39,808 nucleotides of DNA from Bacillota bacterium (GTDB lineage: Bacteria; Bacillota; Clostridia; Christensenellales; CAG-138), in assembly GCA_023459335.1 (NCBI GenBank), contig JAEWUO010000033.1, forward strand, positions 1-39,808. The letters are read 5' to 3'. The notes beneath the pieces were generated by a model. That model searched no databases. It worked only from the letters and a program-made list of their open reading frames with translations, and was not told the DNA's origin. Position 1 is the stretch's first letter, and each line of letters starts with the position of its first letter. This document shows positions 1-7,037 of this stretch, in pieces. The position numbers and the translations under genes were made by a program.

Positions 1-96
1 GGTTGATCCGACGCAACGGATCGCCCAGCATGGGCGGTTTCCCTATGCGTTTTGCCGCCTGGGAGCCCGAAGGGCGAGAGGCAAAACGTAGTTGTC

Positions 97-122
97 CCGT
101 CAAAAAGCTAGTTTTTTGACGG
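97..122. repeat. Perfect inverted repeat (hairpin)
   Basis: Arms CCGTCAAAAA (97-106) and TTTTTGACGG (113-122) are fully complementary around a 6-base loop. It lies just before a second hairpin with a T tail. It could be part of a double terminator or a processing structure for a transcript entering from the left edge. The upstream bases 1-96 also fold (GATCCG/CGGATC and CGTTTTGCC/GGCAAAACG), but I recognise no RNA family or gene end there. Confidence 0.6.
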
Positions 123-126
123 CCTC

Positions 127-153
127 AAGCGTCTCCTTCTCGGAGACGCTTTT
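127..153 (+). terminator. Intrinsic terminator of the gene left of the window
   Basis: Stem AAGCGTCTCC (127-136) pairs with GGAGACGCTT (142-151) and runs into a short T tract. It would end a plus-strand transcript that begins outside the window. The next plus-strand gene starts at 234. Confidence 0.7.
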
Positions 154-233
154 CTCATCCGGTTATCATGCGCCTCCCTCGCGTTTCTCATCCAGCGGTG
201 CTATCCTTGCCGAAGATTTATTCGGAGGTTGGC

Positions 234-530
234 ATGGAAAAAGGGAATAGGAACGGAACAAGCAATCGGCATCGGACGCAAGGCTGGAAGATTCTTCTGC
301 GCGACATCGTGCTTTTCGGCATCGCGCTCAACGTGTTCGCGCTGTTTCATCATGTTCTGCCGCGAAAGCTGCAGCCGGCAGACAACTCCGGATACGCGGC
401 CTCTTCCCCTTCCGCCGCGCCGGAAACCACCGTTTCCATGGTGTCGCCCGTTCTTGCGGTAACCCCGTCCGCACCGACTCCCGCGCCGTCTTCTCTGGCC
501 GGCACGGCGGCGGAACTGCCTCAGCCATGA
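234..530 (+). CDS. Truncated membrane-anchor protein (98 aa)
   Basis: The ATG at 234 follows a clear GGAGG at about 225, so it is preferred over the ATG at 168. The product has a basic N-terminus, one membrane helix at about residues 20-42 ending in a FALFHHVLP motif, and then a Ser/Pro/Ala/Thr-rich linker that stops abruptly at AELPQP. From memory, this layout resembles the N-terminal anchor and linker of phosphodiester glycosidase (NAGPA-like) surface proteins of Clostridia, but no catalytic domain follows. None of the three forward frames between 531 and 700 continues such a domain. It may be the 5' remnant of a longer gene or a short single-pass protein of unknown role. The family link is an inference of low certainty. 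Confidence 0.45.
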   Translation: MEKGNRNGTSNRHRTQGWKILLRDIVLFGIALNVFALFHHVLPRKLQPADNSGYAASSPSAAPETTVSMVSPVLAVTPSAPTPAPSSLAGTAAELPQP

Positions 531-700
531 TTTTCTCACTGCCGAAGCCACAGTGCGGCAAGGGCCGGCGCATACGGAAAGGCCGTATTTCCTGCGCTTC
601 GCTTCATACGAAAACCCCGGACGATTCCATTGGCCCGAGGTTTTTATATGCAAATGCTATGTTCAATGCAGGGTGATTGCGCTTCTTTCCGGTTTTACGG

Positions 701-1639
701 TTATAAAAGGCGCTTTCGCTTGAAGAAGATAAAGCTCACGATCACGACGAGAACGCTCAGTATAATCACCGCCGGGTACCCGAACCGGCTGGTGAGTTCC
801 GGCATGAAGCGGAAATTCATTCCGTACCAGCCGACGATGAGCGTGAGCGGCAGAAACACGGTGGTGACCACCGTAAACACCTTCATGATGCGGTTCGCGT
901 TGTAGTCCAGCGCCGCCATGTATGCCTCGCGCACCTGCACCAAACTGTCCCGCAGAATCTGCGTATTCGCCGAAAGCCGCGCGATTTTGTCCCGCGCCGT
1001 CCGGAAATGATAGAGGTTCTTCGCGGAAAACAGATCCGCCTCGTTTTCGATCATCGCGTCGAAGATGTCGAGCAGCTGCTCGTAGTAATTGCGAACGATC
1101 AGAAGCCGCCGCCGAAGCGAAAGGATTTCGCTGTTGAAGCTCTTTCCGGTCGCGCCGTTTTCGATCTGCGCCTCCATGGCGGCCACGCGGTCGTCAAAGC
1201 TCTCCAGATCGCGCCCGTCGTTGTTCATGAGCCGCTCGAAAAACGCGCAGATGAGCCGTTCGGCCGAAACGGTCCTGAGGTTCAGGCGCCGCGCCGCCTC
1301 GTCCAGCGCGAGGGGAATGCTCCCGTCGTCGTCCCTTAAAGAGACGAGCAGCATCAGGTTCTTTTTCACGAACAGGCCGATGCGGTCCCGCGCGCCGTAG
1401 ACATTCGCCACCTCGCGCATCGATACGATCGCGAACAGGTGACTGTCCGTCATCTCCACCGCGGAGCGGAAGCGTTCCGCGGGCTTTTCACATTCCTCAA
1501 TCAGCCCCGCGTGGAACCCGATCCGCGCGCCGTATTCTCCCCTCAGCACGTCGAGCGCGACCACGCCCGCCAAAAGATGCGTGTCGTCCGCATGTTCCGG
1601 TTCGATCTGCCGGAGCGTTTCTGAAAATTCGTACAGCAT
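701..1639 (-). CDS. corA: CorA-family divalent metal transporter (312 aa)
   Basis: This is a Mg2+/Co2+ (or related cation) channel-type transporter of the cytoplasmic membrane. Residues 1-245 form the soluble funnel domain with the long helical region typical of CorA. Two C-terminal membrane helices lie at about 253-272 and 288-306. The signature YGMNF is at 272-276, with GMN at 273-275, in its usual place at the end of the first helix. The C-terminus is short and basic (FKRKRLL), as in the family. Length fits CorA (about 310-330 aa). The start is supported by GGAGG eight bases upstream. The gene stands alone, divergent from the DUF6440 gene. The sequence does not tell which ion it carries. 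Confidence 0.93.
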   Translation of the reverse strand: MLYEFSETLRQIEPEHADDTHLLAGVVALDVLRGEYGARIGFHAGLIEECEKPAERFRSAVEMTDSHLFAIVSMREVANVYGARDRIGLFVKKNLMLLVSLRDDDGSIPLALDEAARRLNLRTVSAERLICAFFERLMNNDGRDLESFDDRVAAMEAQIENGATGKSFNSEILSLRRRLLIVRNYYEQLLDIFDAMIENEADLFSAKNLYHFRTARDKIARLSANTQILRDSLVQVREAYMAALDYNANRIMKVFTVVTTVFLPLTLIVGWYGMNFRFMPELTSRFGYPAVIILSVLVVIVSFIFFKRKRLL

Positions 1640-1748
1640 GTCCGTTTCCTCCGGTCGGCAGGAATTGGGGGTTCATCCTGCGCCTGACTTTCCCGCAGGC
1701 GCGCGCGGTATGGTATACTGTCTGCAACGAGCAGACTGGAGGTTTCCT

Positions 1749-1949
1749 ATGTCGCAGGACGATCGTTTTATCAAAATTTACTCCAAGGGTATCGCAAACG
1801 TGAACGAAATCTGGGTGGACCGCGAAACGGGCGTGAATTATCTCTTCCATTCGGCCGGATACTCCGGCGGTCTCGCGCCGCTGCTGGATAAGGACGGTAA
1901 GCCCGTCGTCACCGACTCCTACACGCTGGAGCACCTCTATAACCGCTGA
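1749..1949 (+). CDS. DUF6440 family protein (66 aa)
   Basis: A small soluble protein with the pattern KIYSKG...VDRETGVNYLF...GYSGGLAPLLDKDGKP, which is the hallmark of the DUF6440 family common in Clostridia. No biochemical function is known to me. The ATG at 1749 has GGAGG at 1738-1742. An upstream in-frame ATG has no such site and would add an unrelated leader. A sigma-A -10 hexamer TATACT lies at 1714-1719, about 30 bases before the start, without a convincing -35. The gene is monocistronic and ends at a terminator. Confidence 0.85.
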   Translation: MSQDDRFIKIYSKGIANVNEIWVDRETGVNYLFHSAGYSGGLAPLLDKDGKPVVTDSYTLEHLYNR

Positions 1950-1973
1950 ATCCCGAGACTCTGGGCTGCGGAG

Positions 1974-2003
1974 CGGCGATTGCGTTCGCCGTTTCGTTTT
2001 TTT
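1974..2003 (+). terminator. Intrinsic terminator of the DUF6440 gene
   Basis: Stem CGGCGA (1974-1979) pairs with TCGCCG (1986-1991) and is followed by TTTCG and a run of seven T at 1997-2003. It sits 25 bases after the DUF6440 stop and just before the convergent TIGR04076 gene. Confidence 0.75.
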
Positions 2004-2007
2004 GCCT

Positions 2008-2319
2008 TCAGGAACGAATCAGCTCCAGTTTATAAACGACGGGCCGCACACCGTCCGTGCAGCACTGGATGCGCACGCCGCCGTCGCGGTACCAGTCGTT
2101 TTCCGTTCCGCCGGAATAGAGTGCCCGAACGGCGGAATACAGGTCGATCCACGCCCACGGGCACAGGCCGTCCGGCTTCTCCGCGCCGCCTTCGTAAAGG
2201 AATTCGTCCCCGACGTTCTGCAGCGGGCAGGCGCCCGCCGACGCGCCTTCGCTTAAGTACGTTTCCGCCAGATCGGGATAAAACTCCCGCTTCAATACCG
2301 TGATTTTTACGCTGTTCAC
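2008..2319 (-). CDS. TIGR04076 family protein (103 aa)
   Basis: A small protein with the TIGR04076 pattern: VKITVLKR at the start, DLAETYL, a CPL motif, a KPDGLCPWAWIDLY block at about 48-61 and CCTDGVRPVVYKLE near the end. Four conserved cysteines suggest metal binding or redox behaviour, but no function is established to my knowledge. Its ATG overlaps the stop of the upstream yjbQ gene by four bases, so the two are translationally coupled in one operon. Length is normal for the family. Confidence 0.85.
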   Translation of the reverse strand: MNSVKITVLKREFYPDLAETYLSEGASAGACPLQNVGDEFLYEGGAEKPDGLCPWAWIDLYSAVRALYSGGTENDWYRDGGVRIQCCTDGVRPVVYKLELIRS

Positions 2320-2717
2320 GATTTTTCCTCCATCAGCTGAACATAAAACCGGCGCGAACGCGGCCCGTCAAACTCGCAAAAATAAATCCCCTGCCAGGTG
2401 CCGAGCATGAGCCGGCCCGCGCGGACGGGTACCGTCGCGCTGCTGCCGAGCGCGGCCGCTTTCGCGTGCGCCGCGCTGTTGCCCTCCGCGTGGCGGAACT
2501 CCGGCCGGTCGGGATAGGCGCGCTCCAGCGCGAGAACGAGATCCCGCACTAAGTCCGGATCGGCGTTCTCGTTGATCGTGATCCCCGCCGTGGTATGCGG
2601 GCAGCAGACGACGCAGAGGCCGTCCTGCATCCCGCTCTCCCGGACGAAATCCCGAACCCGCTCCGTTACGTCCGTCCAGTCGTTTTTCCCCGTCGTCAGC
2701 GCAAACTCGCGCAGCAT
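2316..2717 (-). CDS. yjbQ: YjbQ/UPF0047 family protein (133 aa)
   Basis: A member of the YjbQ family (UPF0047, sometimes called secondary thiamine-phosphate synthase enzyme). The conserved core is visible: a CPHTTAGITINEN motif, then a DL...H.EGN-type segment ending HAKAAALGSS, and LGTWQGIYFCEFDGPR near the end. The histidines match the putative metal site of the family. The ATG at 2717 is chosen over that at 2750 because AAGGGG lies eight bases before it, and because the upstream ATG would fall at or before the transcription start of the promoter at 2753-2758. It overlaps the TIGR04076 gene by four bases. The exact reaction in this organism is unknown. Confidence 0.88.
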   Translation of the reverse strand: MLREFALTTGKNDWTDVTERVRDFVRESGMQDGLCVVCCPHTTAGITINENADPDLVRDLVLALERAYPDRPEFRHAEGNSAAHAKAAALGSSATVPVRAGRLMLGTWQGIYFCEFDGPRSRRFYVQLMEEKS

Positions 2718-2752
2718 GCCGCTTTCCCCTTCGCACGTTTTTGATTGCATCC

Positions 2753-2761
2753 ATTATATCA
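2753..2761 (-). promoter_or_regulatory. Extended -10 promoter of yjbQ operon
   Basis: On the minus strand the sequence TGATATAAT contains a perfect TATAAT preceded by the TGn extension. It sits about 35 bases upstream of the yjbQ ATG at 2717. No good -35 is visible, which is usual for extended -10 promoters. Confidence 0.6.
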
Positions 2762-2770
2762 CGCCGCGCG

Positions 2771-2790
2771 CGAATATTCGTTTACGAATA
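2771..2790. promoter_or_regulatory. Overlapping palindromes between divergent promoters
   Basis: CGAATATTCG (2771-2780) is a perfect palindrome. It overlaps a second perfect inverted repeat, TATTCG-TTTA-CGAATA (2775-2790). Both lie between the divergent yjbQ and DUF1003 promoters and cover the DUF1003 -35. This is the expected place for an operator. The binding protein is unknown. Confidence 0.45.
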
Positions 2791-2809
2791 CTGCCGATGC
2801 TGATAAAAT
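2781..2809 (+). promoter_or_regulatory. Sigma-A promoter of the DUF1003 gene
   Basis: TTTACG (2781-2786), a 17-base spacer and TAAAAT (2804-2809) preceded by TGA, an extended -10. The start codon follows 34 bases later. Confidence 0.55.
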
Positions 2810-2842
2810 ATGGCTATCGAAACATAGGGAGGAAACGGGCTT

Positions 2843-3373
2843 ATGGCGACGGAAAAAGAAAAAATCTCGATCAAGGTTGAAAATAAAACGAAGATTCGCG
2901 GGTTCGGCATCGAGCTCAACGACGAAAAGCTCTCCCGCATCGACCAGATGGTGGAGAGTTACGAAAAGCGCGTCGCCGCCCGTCTGGACGAAGACTATGA
3001 ACAGCACACGAGAAAATCGGACCGCGTGGCGGACAAGGTGGCTGCGTTCGGCGGCAGCTGGACGTTTATCGCGATCTTCGCGTCGTTTCTGTTTTTGTGG
3101 ATTCTGATCAACGTACTGCCGTTCCTCGGCATCCAGTTCGACCCGAAGCCGTTTATTCTCTTAAACCTCATCCTCTCGTTCATCGCCGCGTTTCAGGCGC
3201 CGATCATCATGATGAGCCAGAACCGGCAGGCCGCGCGGGACAAGCACGAGGCGATCATCGACTTTGCGATCAACTACAAGGCCGAGCAGGAGATCGACGA
3301 CATGCAGAAGCACCTGCACAGGATGGAGGCGGAGTTGAAGGAGATGAAGGAGATATTGAGGAGTAAGGAGTAA
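2843..3373 (+). CDS. DUF1003 membrane protein (176 aa)
   Basis: This integral membrane protein of the DUF1003 family has the arrangement seen in other members. A soluble N-terminal segment of about 65 residues contains a DRVADKVAAFGGSW motif. Two membrane helices follow at about 70-92 and 103-125, separated by a short loop with the conserved F-D-P-K-PF-LLNL pattern. AFQAPIIMMSQNRQ comes next and leads into a charged C-terminal coiled coil at about 130-176. Its function is unknown; some relatives are described as possible cyclic-nucleotide-linked or transport proteins, which I cannot support here. AGGGAGG precedes the ATG. It is the last gene before the AT-rich island. Confidence 0.88.
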   Translation: MATEKEKISIKVENKTKIRGFGIELNDEKLSRIDQMVESYEKRVAARLDEDYEQHTRKSDRVADKVAAFGGSWTFIAIFASFLFLWILINVLPFLGIQFDPKPFILLNLILSFIAAFQAPIIMMSQNRQAARDKHEAIIDFAINYKAEQEIDDMQKHLHRMEAELKEMKEILRSKE

Positions 3374-3398
3374 AGACATTTGAGGTTGGAGGCTTACC

Positions 3399-3779
3399 AT
3401 GAAACCAGAAACTGTTATAAAAGACTTGTTTTTTGATTTCTTTTTTCACGATGTCGAGCGAAAATACGCAATACCTTTTATTAGAACTGATACGGAAATT
3501 TTTTACTTGATTCGTAATTTAGCACTATGTAAAAATTATCCTAATACTATTTCATTTGCGCAAGGAACATTAAAAGATTATATCAATACACCGATACAAA
3601 AATTACTGAACAATGAAAGGATAGACGATTTAAGCATTGACAAACACATCCTTCATATTAGTTACAATTGGTATGCAAGCCTACAACGATTAATAGTTTT
3701 GGAAAACTCTGTTGACCATAAAACCCAGTTAGAAATTTTAAGTATCTCAATATCAGATATTTTCATAATTAGTTTATAG
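3399..3779 (+). CDS. AT-rich hypothetical protein, 5' partner of nuclease gene (126 aa)
   Basis: I do not recognise this protein. Base composition drops sharply to AT-rich at its start, and codon use (AAA, ATA, TTA) is unlike all neighbours, so it was probably acquired. The ATG at 3399 has a good GGAGG site. The product is mostly helical in character and ends in a hydrophobic stretch, SISISDIFIISL. Its TAG stop shares the G of the GTG that begins the next frame (TAGTG). If the reading frame shifted by one base there, the two products would form a single protein of about 520 residues with the hydrophobic stretch continuing into VIFRTLLFTT. It is therefore either a separate, translationally coupled gene or the 5' half of a frameshifted gene. 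Confidence 0.6.
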   Translation: MKPETVIKDLFFDFFFHDVERKYAIPFIRTDTEIFYLIRNLALCKNYPNTISFAQGTLKDYINTPIQKLLNNERIDDLSIDKHILHISYNWYASLQRLIVLENSVDHKTQLEILSISISDIFIISL

Positions 3780-4972
3780 TGATATTTCGGACATTACTTT
3801 TCACAACAGCCACACTTCAGCACTCAAATGAAATTGGGGGGATCATTAGTCGAATATTTGGTAAAACACAACTAGATGCGTGGTTTACTATTGATGAATT
3901 AATGCGAATTTCCCCCAAATATAACAATTCCGAGTATCAGATATATTTGAATTTATTCTCACAAGACATAAATGCTATTAATAGCGATAAAGCGACCCCC
4001 TTCTTATATAGCAATAAAGATGAATATTCGGTAATCTTTGTTGATGACCTCGCTAGTTTCATATTCTCGGAAACTGAAAGGAGAATTATTGATTTCTTCT
4101 CAACAACTGGACGAGAAAGTCTTGAGTTATATAAGAAAAAACGTGGTGAGTGCTTTGAAGATATCGTTAATCGGTTAGTTAAAGAAGTCTATAACAAAGA
4201 CAGTTTTTCTAATATGAAATACATTGACTGTGAAAAGAAAAGAAGAGAAATTGATATAATTATCATTCAACCAGAATATATAATTGACATTGAGTGTAAA
4301 TCATCATATTTCAATTTGTATGATTGCAAAACTAAGTCTGAAATACAAATGCGAGTTCGCGGTGCATTCGGAAAATCTTTAAAATCGATAAATGCATTTT
4401 ATAATGTTTTACAATATGGTTTGCCGGTAAAATTAACTAATTCTCATAATAATAATGTAATTATTTCAGAAAAAACACAATTGTACCCAGTTCAAGTAAC
4501 ACTATACCCGATAGATATTATTGGAACTCATTTACATAATATAGAAAAAATCGATATAGGAAATTTTGATATATTTCCTGTTAATATAAACTTCATGGAC
4601 TTCTATATGATCATGTTTCTTGCTAGCTTGAACAGGTACCCTTTTGAGCAATATCTTTCGAGACGTTATGAAACAATCAATAATGTTCCCAATCTTCAAC
4701 TTGATGTTGACGAGCTTGATGTTTTTGGGTTTTTAACTGACCCTCAAAATGATCGTCTCTACAATATACTCATACAAAATCATAATGATGGCGTCCAACA
4801 GGTTTTTTCAATCAATAACGATGCTTATCGAAGAGAGTTTAATTCATTGTTGACTAATTATGGCATGATGCACATATTAGTAAATTATATACCTAATGAG
4901 ATTCGCGATTTAGTAGATAATATATTTAAATATGAGGTGTTGCTAAATGATGATAATTTTGAAAAGAAATAA
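3779..4972 (+). CDS. PD-(D/E)XK nuclease-like protein (397 aa)
   Basis: The central part carries a textbook restriction-endonuclease-like core. A helix with E127 (GECFEDIVNRLVKEV) is followed by D159 in KRREIDIIII, then by E172 and K174 in the strand IIDIECKSS, and by a Q190-containing segment before GAFGKSL. This matches the E...D...ExK...Q order of PD-(D/E)XK nucleases such as NERD-like and type II/IV restriction enzymes. The flanking 120 residues on each side are not recognised. The GTG start has no ribosome binding site, so translation depends on the preceding gene or on a repaired frame. The gene is strongly AT-rich against a GC-rich background, which indicates horizontal transfer. A defence role is an inference from fold and context only. 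Confidence 0.7.
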   Translation: MIFRTLLFTTATLQHSNEIGGIISRIFGKTQLDAWFTIDELMRISPKYNNSEYQIYLNLFSQDINAINSDKATPFLYSNKDEYSVIFVDDLASFIFSETERRIIDFFSTTGRESLELYKKKRGECFEDIVNRLVKEVYNKDSFSNMKYIDCEKKRREIDIIIIQPEYIIDIECKSSYFNLYDCKTKSEIQMRVRGAFGKSLKSINAFYNVLQYGLPVKLTNSHNNNVIISEKTQLYPVQVTLYPIDIIGTHLHNIEKIDIGNFDIFPVNINFMDFYMIMFLASLNRYPFEQYLSRRYETINNVPNLQLDVDELDVFGFLTDPQNDRLYNILIQNHNDGVQQVFSINNDAYRREFNSLLTNYGMMHILVNYIPNEIRDLVDNIFKYEVLLNDDNFEKK

Positions 4973-5063
4973 AATGTTATTCTTTTCTGTCTCTTTTACC
5001 TTTCCCATTACACCACATCTGTAATTCCGTTTATAGTCTTTCTATTAAGAATTACATTAGTAG

Positions 5064-5090
5064 AAGGGCGGCTTTCGCCGCCCTTGCTTT
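5064..5090 (+). terminator. Terminator closing the AT-rich island
   Basis: AAGGGCGGC (5064-5072) pairs with GCCGCCCTT (5077-5085) around TTTC and is followed by GCTTTATT. The stem is GC-rich while the flanks are AT-rich. It sits between the nuclease gene and the convergent small gene and may act in both directions. Confidence 0.65.
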
Positions 5091-5100
5091 ATTATCTAGG

Positions 5101-5280
5101 TTATTTCCCCTTCTTCGCATACTGCCGCATGCTGGTCAGCTTCCCCGCGGTCGCCGGATTCCTCGCGGCGCTGTTCGTCGGGGATATCTTCCTCTCGCTG
5201 TGGTGCGGAATTTCCGCGTTTTGGTTTTCCTCCGCCTCGTGCTTCATCATATGCGGAAGTTTGCCGATATTCTTTCTCAT
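5101..5280 (-). CDS. Small basic hypothetical protein (59 aa)
   Basis: A short, strongly basic, histidine-, proline- and serine-containing protein without a membrane segment. It begins MRKNIGKLPH and ends in a KLTSMRQYAKKGK tail. It looks like short basic proteins of Clostridia that I remember without a name. No function can be given. The ATG at 5280 follows a weak AGAGAG site; a GTG at 5289 would add three residues. It has the GC-rich composition of the chromosome, so the AT-rich island ends before it. It lies 48 bases after the reductase gene on the same strand and may be co-transcribed. Confidence 0.55.
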   Translation of the reverse strand: MRKNIGKLPHMMKHEAEENQNAEIPHHSERKISPTNSAARNPATAGKLTSMRQYAKKGK

Positions 5281-5337
5281 GATAACCACTCTCTTTCTTC
5301 GCTCACTATACCAAAAAACACCGGATTTTGCCAGCGC

Positions 5338-5871
5338 TCAGCGCGGAACATACACCGCATCCACAATCCCGTTGTAACTCTCCGTGGAAATCAGCTTGAG
5401 CGGAATCGGCCTCTCCAGCGCCTCAAACAGCCGAATCCCTCCCCCGCGGATCACCGGCAGCACGTTGATGTGGTAGCGGTCGATCAGCCCCAGCCGCATG
5501 CACTGGTTGGCCACATCCGCCCCGCCGCAAATCCAGATCTCCCCGCCCGGCTCCCGTTTCAGCCTTCCGATGAGCGCGTCGACCGGCTCGTCGGTAAACG
5601 CGACCCCCTCCGGCCCCGCCTCGCCCTTGCGGTGCGTGAGCACAAGGGTCTTCTGCGCGGCATACGGCCAGGCGCCCGGCATCAGCTGAGTCGTAAGCTG
5701 ACGGTACGTCGTGTACCCCATGACGATGTCGCTCACGCCGAGAATAAACCGCTCGTAGCTCGCGGCGTTGTCCGCGCCTTCCTCCTGCCCGCCCAGCCAG
5801 TCGATCCCGCCGTCCGGCGAGGCGATGTACCCGTCGAGACTCATGGCGATAAACAGCACGACGTTTCTCAT
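5338..5871 (-). CDS. Dihydrofolate reductase/RibD-like family protein (177 aa)
   Basis: A member of the DHFR-like RibD C-terminal domain superfamily (YwjB/YyaP type). It opens with MRNVVLFIAMSLDGYIASPDGGIDWL. It carries VMGYTTYRQL at about 49-58, a GGEIWICGGADVANQCM nucleotide-binding loop near residue 108, and DRYHINVLPVIRGGG. These are the NADPH-site features of the family. The substrate is unknown; relatives are rarely true folate reductases. The ATG at 5871 is preferred over 5898 because AAAGGGG lies seven bases before it. Length is normal for the family. Confidence 0.87.
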   Translation of the reverse strand: MRNVVLFIAMSLDGYIASPDGGIDWLGGQEEGADNAASYERFILGVSDIVMGYTTYRQLTTQLMPGAWPYAAQKTLVLTHRKGEAGPEGVAFTDEPVDALIGRLKREPGGEIWICGGADVANQCMRLGLIDRYHINVLPVIRGGGIRLFEALERPIPLKLISTESYNGIVDAVYVPR

Positions 5872-5923
5872 TTCGTTGCCCCTTTCGCGTAATTTCACTT
5901 TCTTTCATCATACGCCCGCCGCC

Positions 5924-5958
5924 GGAAAAAGAAACGGACGGAAATCACATTCCGCCCG
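5924..5958 (-). terminator. Terminator after ppnP
   Basis: Read on the minus strand, CGGGCGGAA pairs with TTCCGTCCG (one G-T wobble) and is followed by TTTCTTTTT. It starts about 19 bases after the ppnP stop and closes the yjjG-ppnP transcript. Confidence 0.65.
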
Positions 5959-5976
5959 CCGTTAGCTTCTTTGGCG

Positions 5977-6294
5977 TTATTCCTTGATATACGAACAGCA
6001 GTAGTCGCACACGCCCTTGGTTGAAACGGAGAAATGGCTGTTCGCCGGAACCTCGAACGTCTGCCCCTCGGTAAACGTTTCGCACTCGCTTGCACCCGGC
6101 AGCAGCGCGTTGAGCGAACCGGAGAGGATCTCCATGACCTCCTTGTCCGCCGTGCCGAAGGAATACTCGCCCGGCAGAATGACGCCGAGCGTCTTTCTCG
6201 TGCCGTCCGCGAAGAGCACCGTGCGGCTCGTCACCTTGCCGTCGAAATACACGTTCGCCTTTTTGATTACGCTGACCTGTTCAAACCGATCCAT
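5977..6294 (-). CDS. ppnP: Pyrimidine/purine nucleoside phosphorylase PpnP (105 aa)
   Basis: A small cupin-fold enzyme that phosphorolytically splits nucleosides to base and ribose 1-phosphate, as known for E. coli PpnP (YaiE). The sequence follows the family almost end to end: KKANVYFDGKVTSRTVLF, RKTLGVILPGEYSFGTADKEVMEI, then LPG, GQTFEVPANSHF and a final DYCCSYI. Length is typical. It lies 44 bases downstream of the YjjG-type nucleotidase gene on the same strand, and the pair is followed by a terminator. The context agrees with nucleotide salvage or house-cleaning. Confidence 0.93.
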   Translation of the reverse strand: MDRFEQVSVIKKANVYFDGKVTSRTVLFADGTRKTLGVILPGEYSFGTADKEVMEILSGSLNALLPGASECETFTEGQTFEVPANSHFSVSTKGVCDYCCSYIKE

Positions 6295-6338
6295 AACATT
6301 TCCTCCCGAATCGTTGTTGTTGGTTCCCGCGCCGCGCG

Positions 6339-7037
6339 TTACAGCAGCAGCGCGAGGAGTTCTTCAAAGCTGCCTGCCGTATATGTCGGCTGGATTTCAC
6401 CCTGCTCCGCTCCCTTGGGATTGAACCAGCAGGTGTCGATCCCCGCGTTGACGCCGCCCTGGATATCTGCGGAGAGCGAATCGCCGATGACGAGATACTT
6501 TGCCCTGTCCCCGTCGCCAAACGCGGCGAGCACCGCGTCGAAATATTCCCGGCTGGGTTTTTGCACACCCATCTCCTGCGAGATGAACACGCCGTCCAGC
6601 AACGGCAGCAGGCCGGAGCGTTCGAGCCGCGCGCGCTGCACCAGATGCAGCCCGTTGGTGACCGCCGCAATACGATACCGCTCCTTGAGCCGGCGGAGCA
6701 TGTCCGCCGCGCCGGCCAGCAAAATCGCCTGCCTGCCGAGGTTCTCCACATACCGGTCGTTGAGCGCCTGCGCTTCGGCCGGATCCCTTTTCAGGTGCGC
6801 CGCAAACTCTTCAAAACGGACTCGCTGCACCCCCCTGCTGTCCAGAAGCCCCAGTTCAAACCTGCCCCATACGTCCGCGTTGATCTGCGTATATTTCAAG
6901 TGATCAGCGCCGGAAATCGGCGTGCCGAGCTCCTCCATGGTCTGAAACAGCGCCGCTTTTTCCCCCGCGGAAAAATCCATGAGCGTGTTGTCGATGTCGA
7001 ATAATAGGTACTCGTATGTTTTAAGCGTGTTCGCCAA
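6339..7037 (-). CDS. yjjG: YjjG-type HAD pyrimidine 5'-nucleotidase (232 aa)
   Basis: A HAD-superfamily phosphatase of the YjjG family, which dephosphorylates non-canonical and pyrimidine nucleoside monophosphates. From the chosen start, motif I is FDIDNTLMDF with D14 and D16, motif II is AAVTNG, motif III has the lysine of GVQKPSREYF, and motif IV is VIGDSLSADIQGG. The TTG at 7037 is preferred. AGGCGG lies upstream at a usual distance, it gives the family length of about 230, and longer starts (7082, 7130) add an unrelated basic leader. It is the first gene of an operon with ppnP, which would act on the nucleosides it releases. Confidence 0.88.
   Translation of the reverse strand: MANTLKTYEYLLFDIDNTLMDFSAGEKAALFQTMEELGTPISGADHLKYTQINADVWGRFELGLLDSRGVQRVRFEEFAAHLKRDPAEAQALNDRYVENLGRQAILLAGAADMLRRLKERYRIAAVTNGLHLVQRARLERSGLLPLLDGVFISQEMGVQKPSREYFDAVLAAFGDGDRAKYLVIGDSLSADIQGGVNAGIDTCWFNPKGAEQGEIQPTYTAGSFEELLALLL

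Noticed and set aside
1..126. A structured RNA gene at the left edge
   Set aside because: Several short stems can be drawn, but no known RNA family (tmRNA, RNase P, SRP, 6S) is recognisable, and the region may equally be the end of a gene outside the window.
2771..2784. LexA box
   Set aside because: Only 11 of 14 positions fit the Gram-positive consensus, and the downstream genes are not DNA-damage genes, so I keep it only as an unnamed palindrome.
3399..5045. Integrated mobile element with its own integrase or transposase
   Set aside because: Apart from base composition there is no integrase, transposase, terminal inverted repeat or target-site duplication that I can see.
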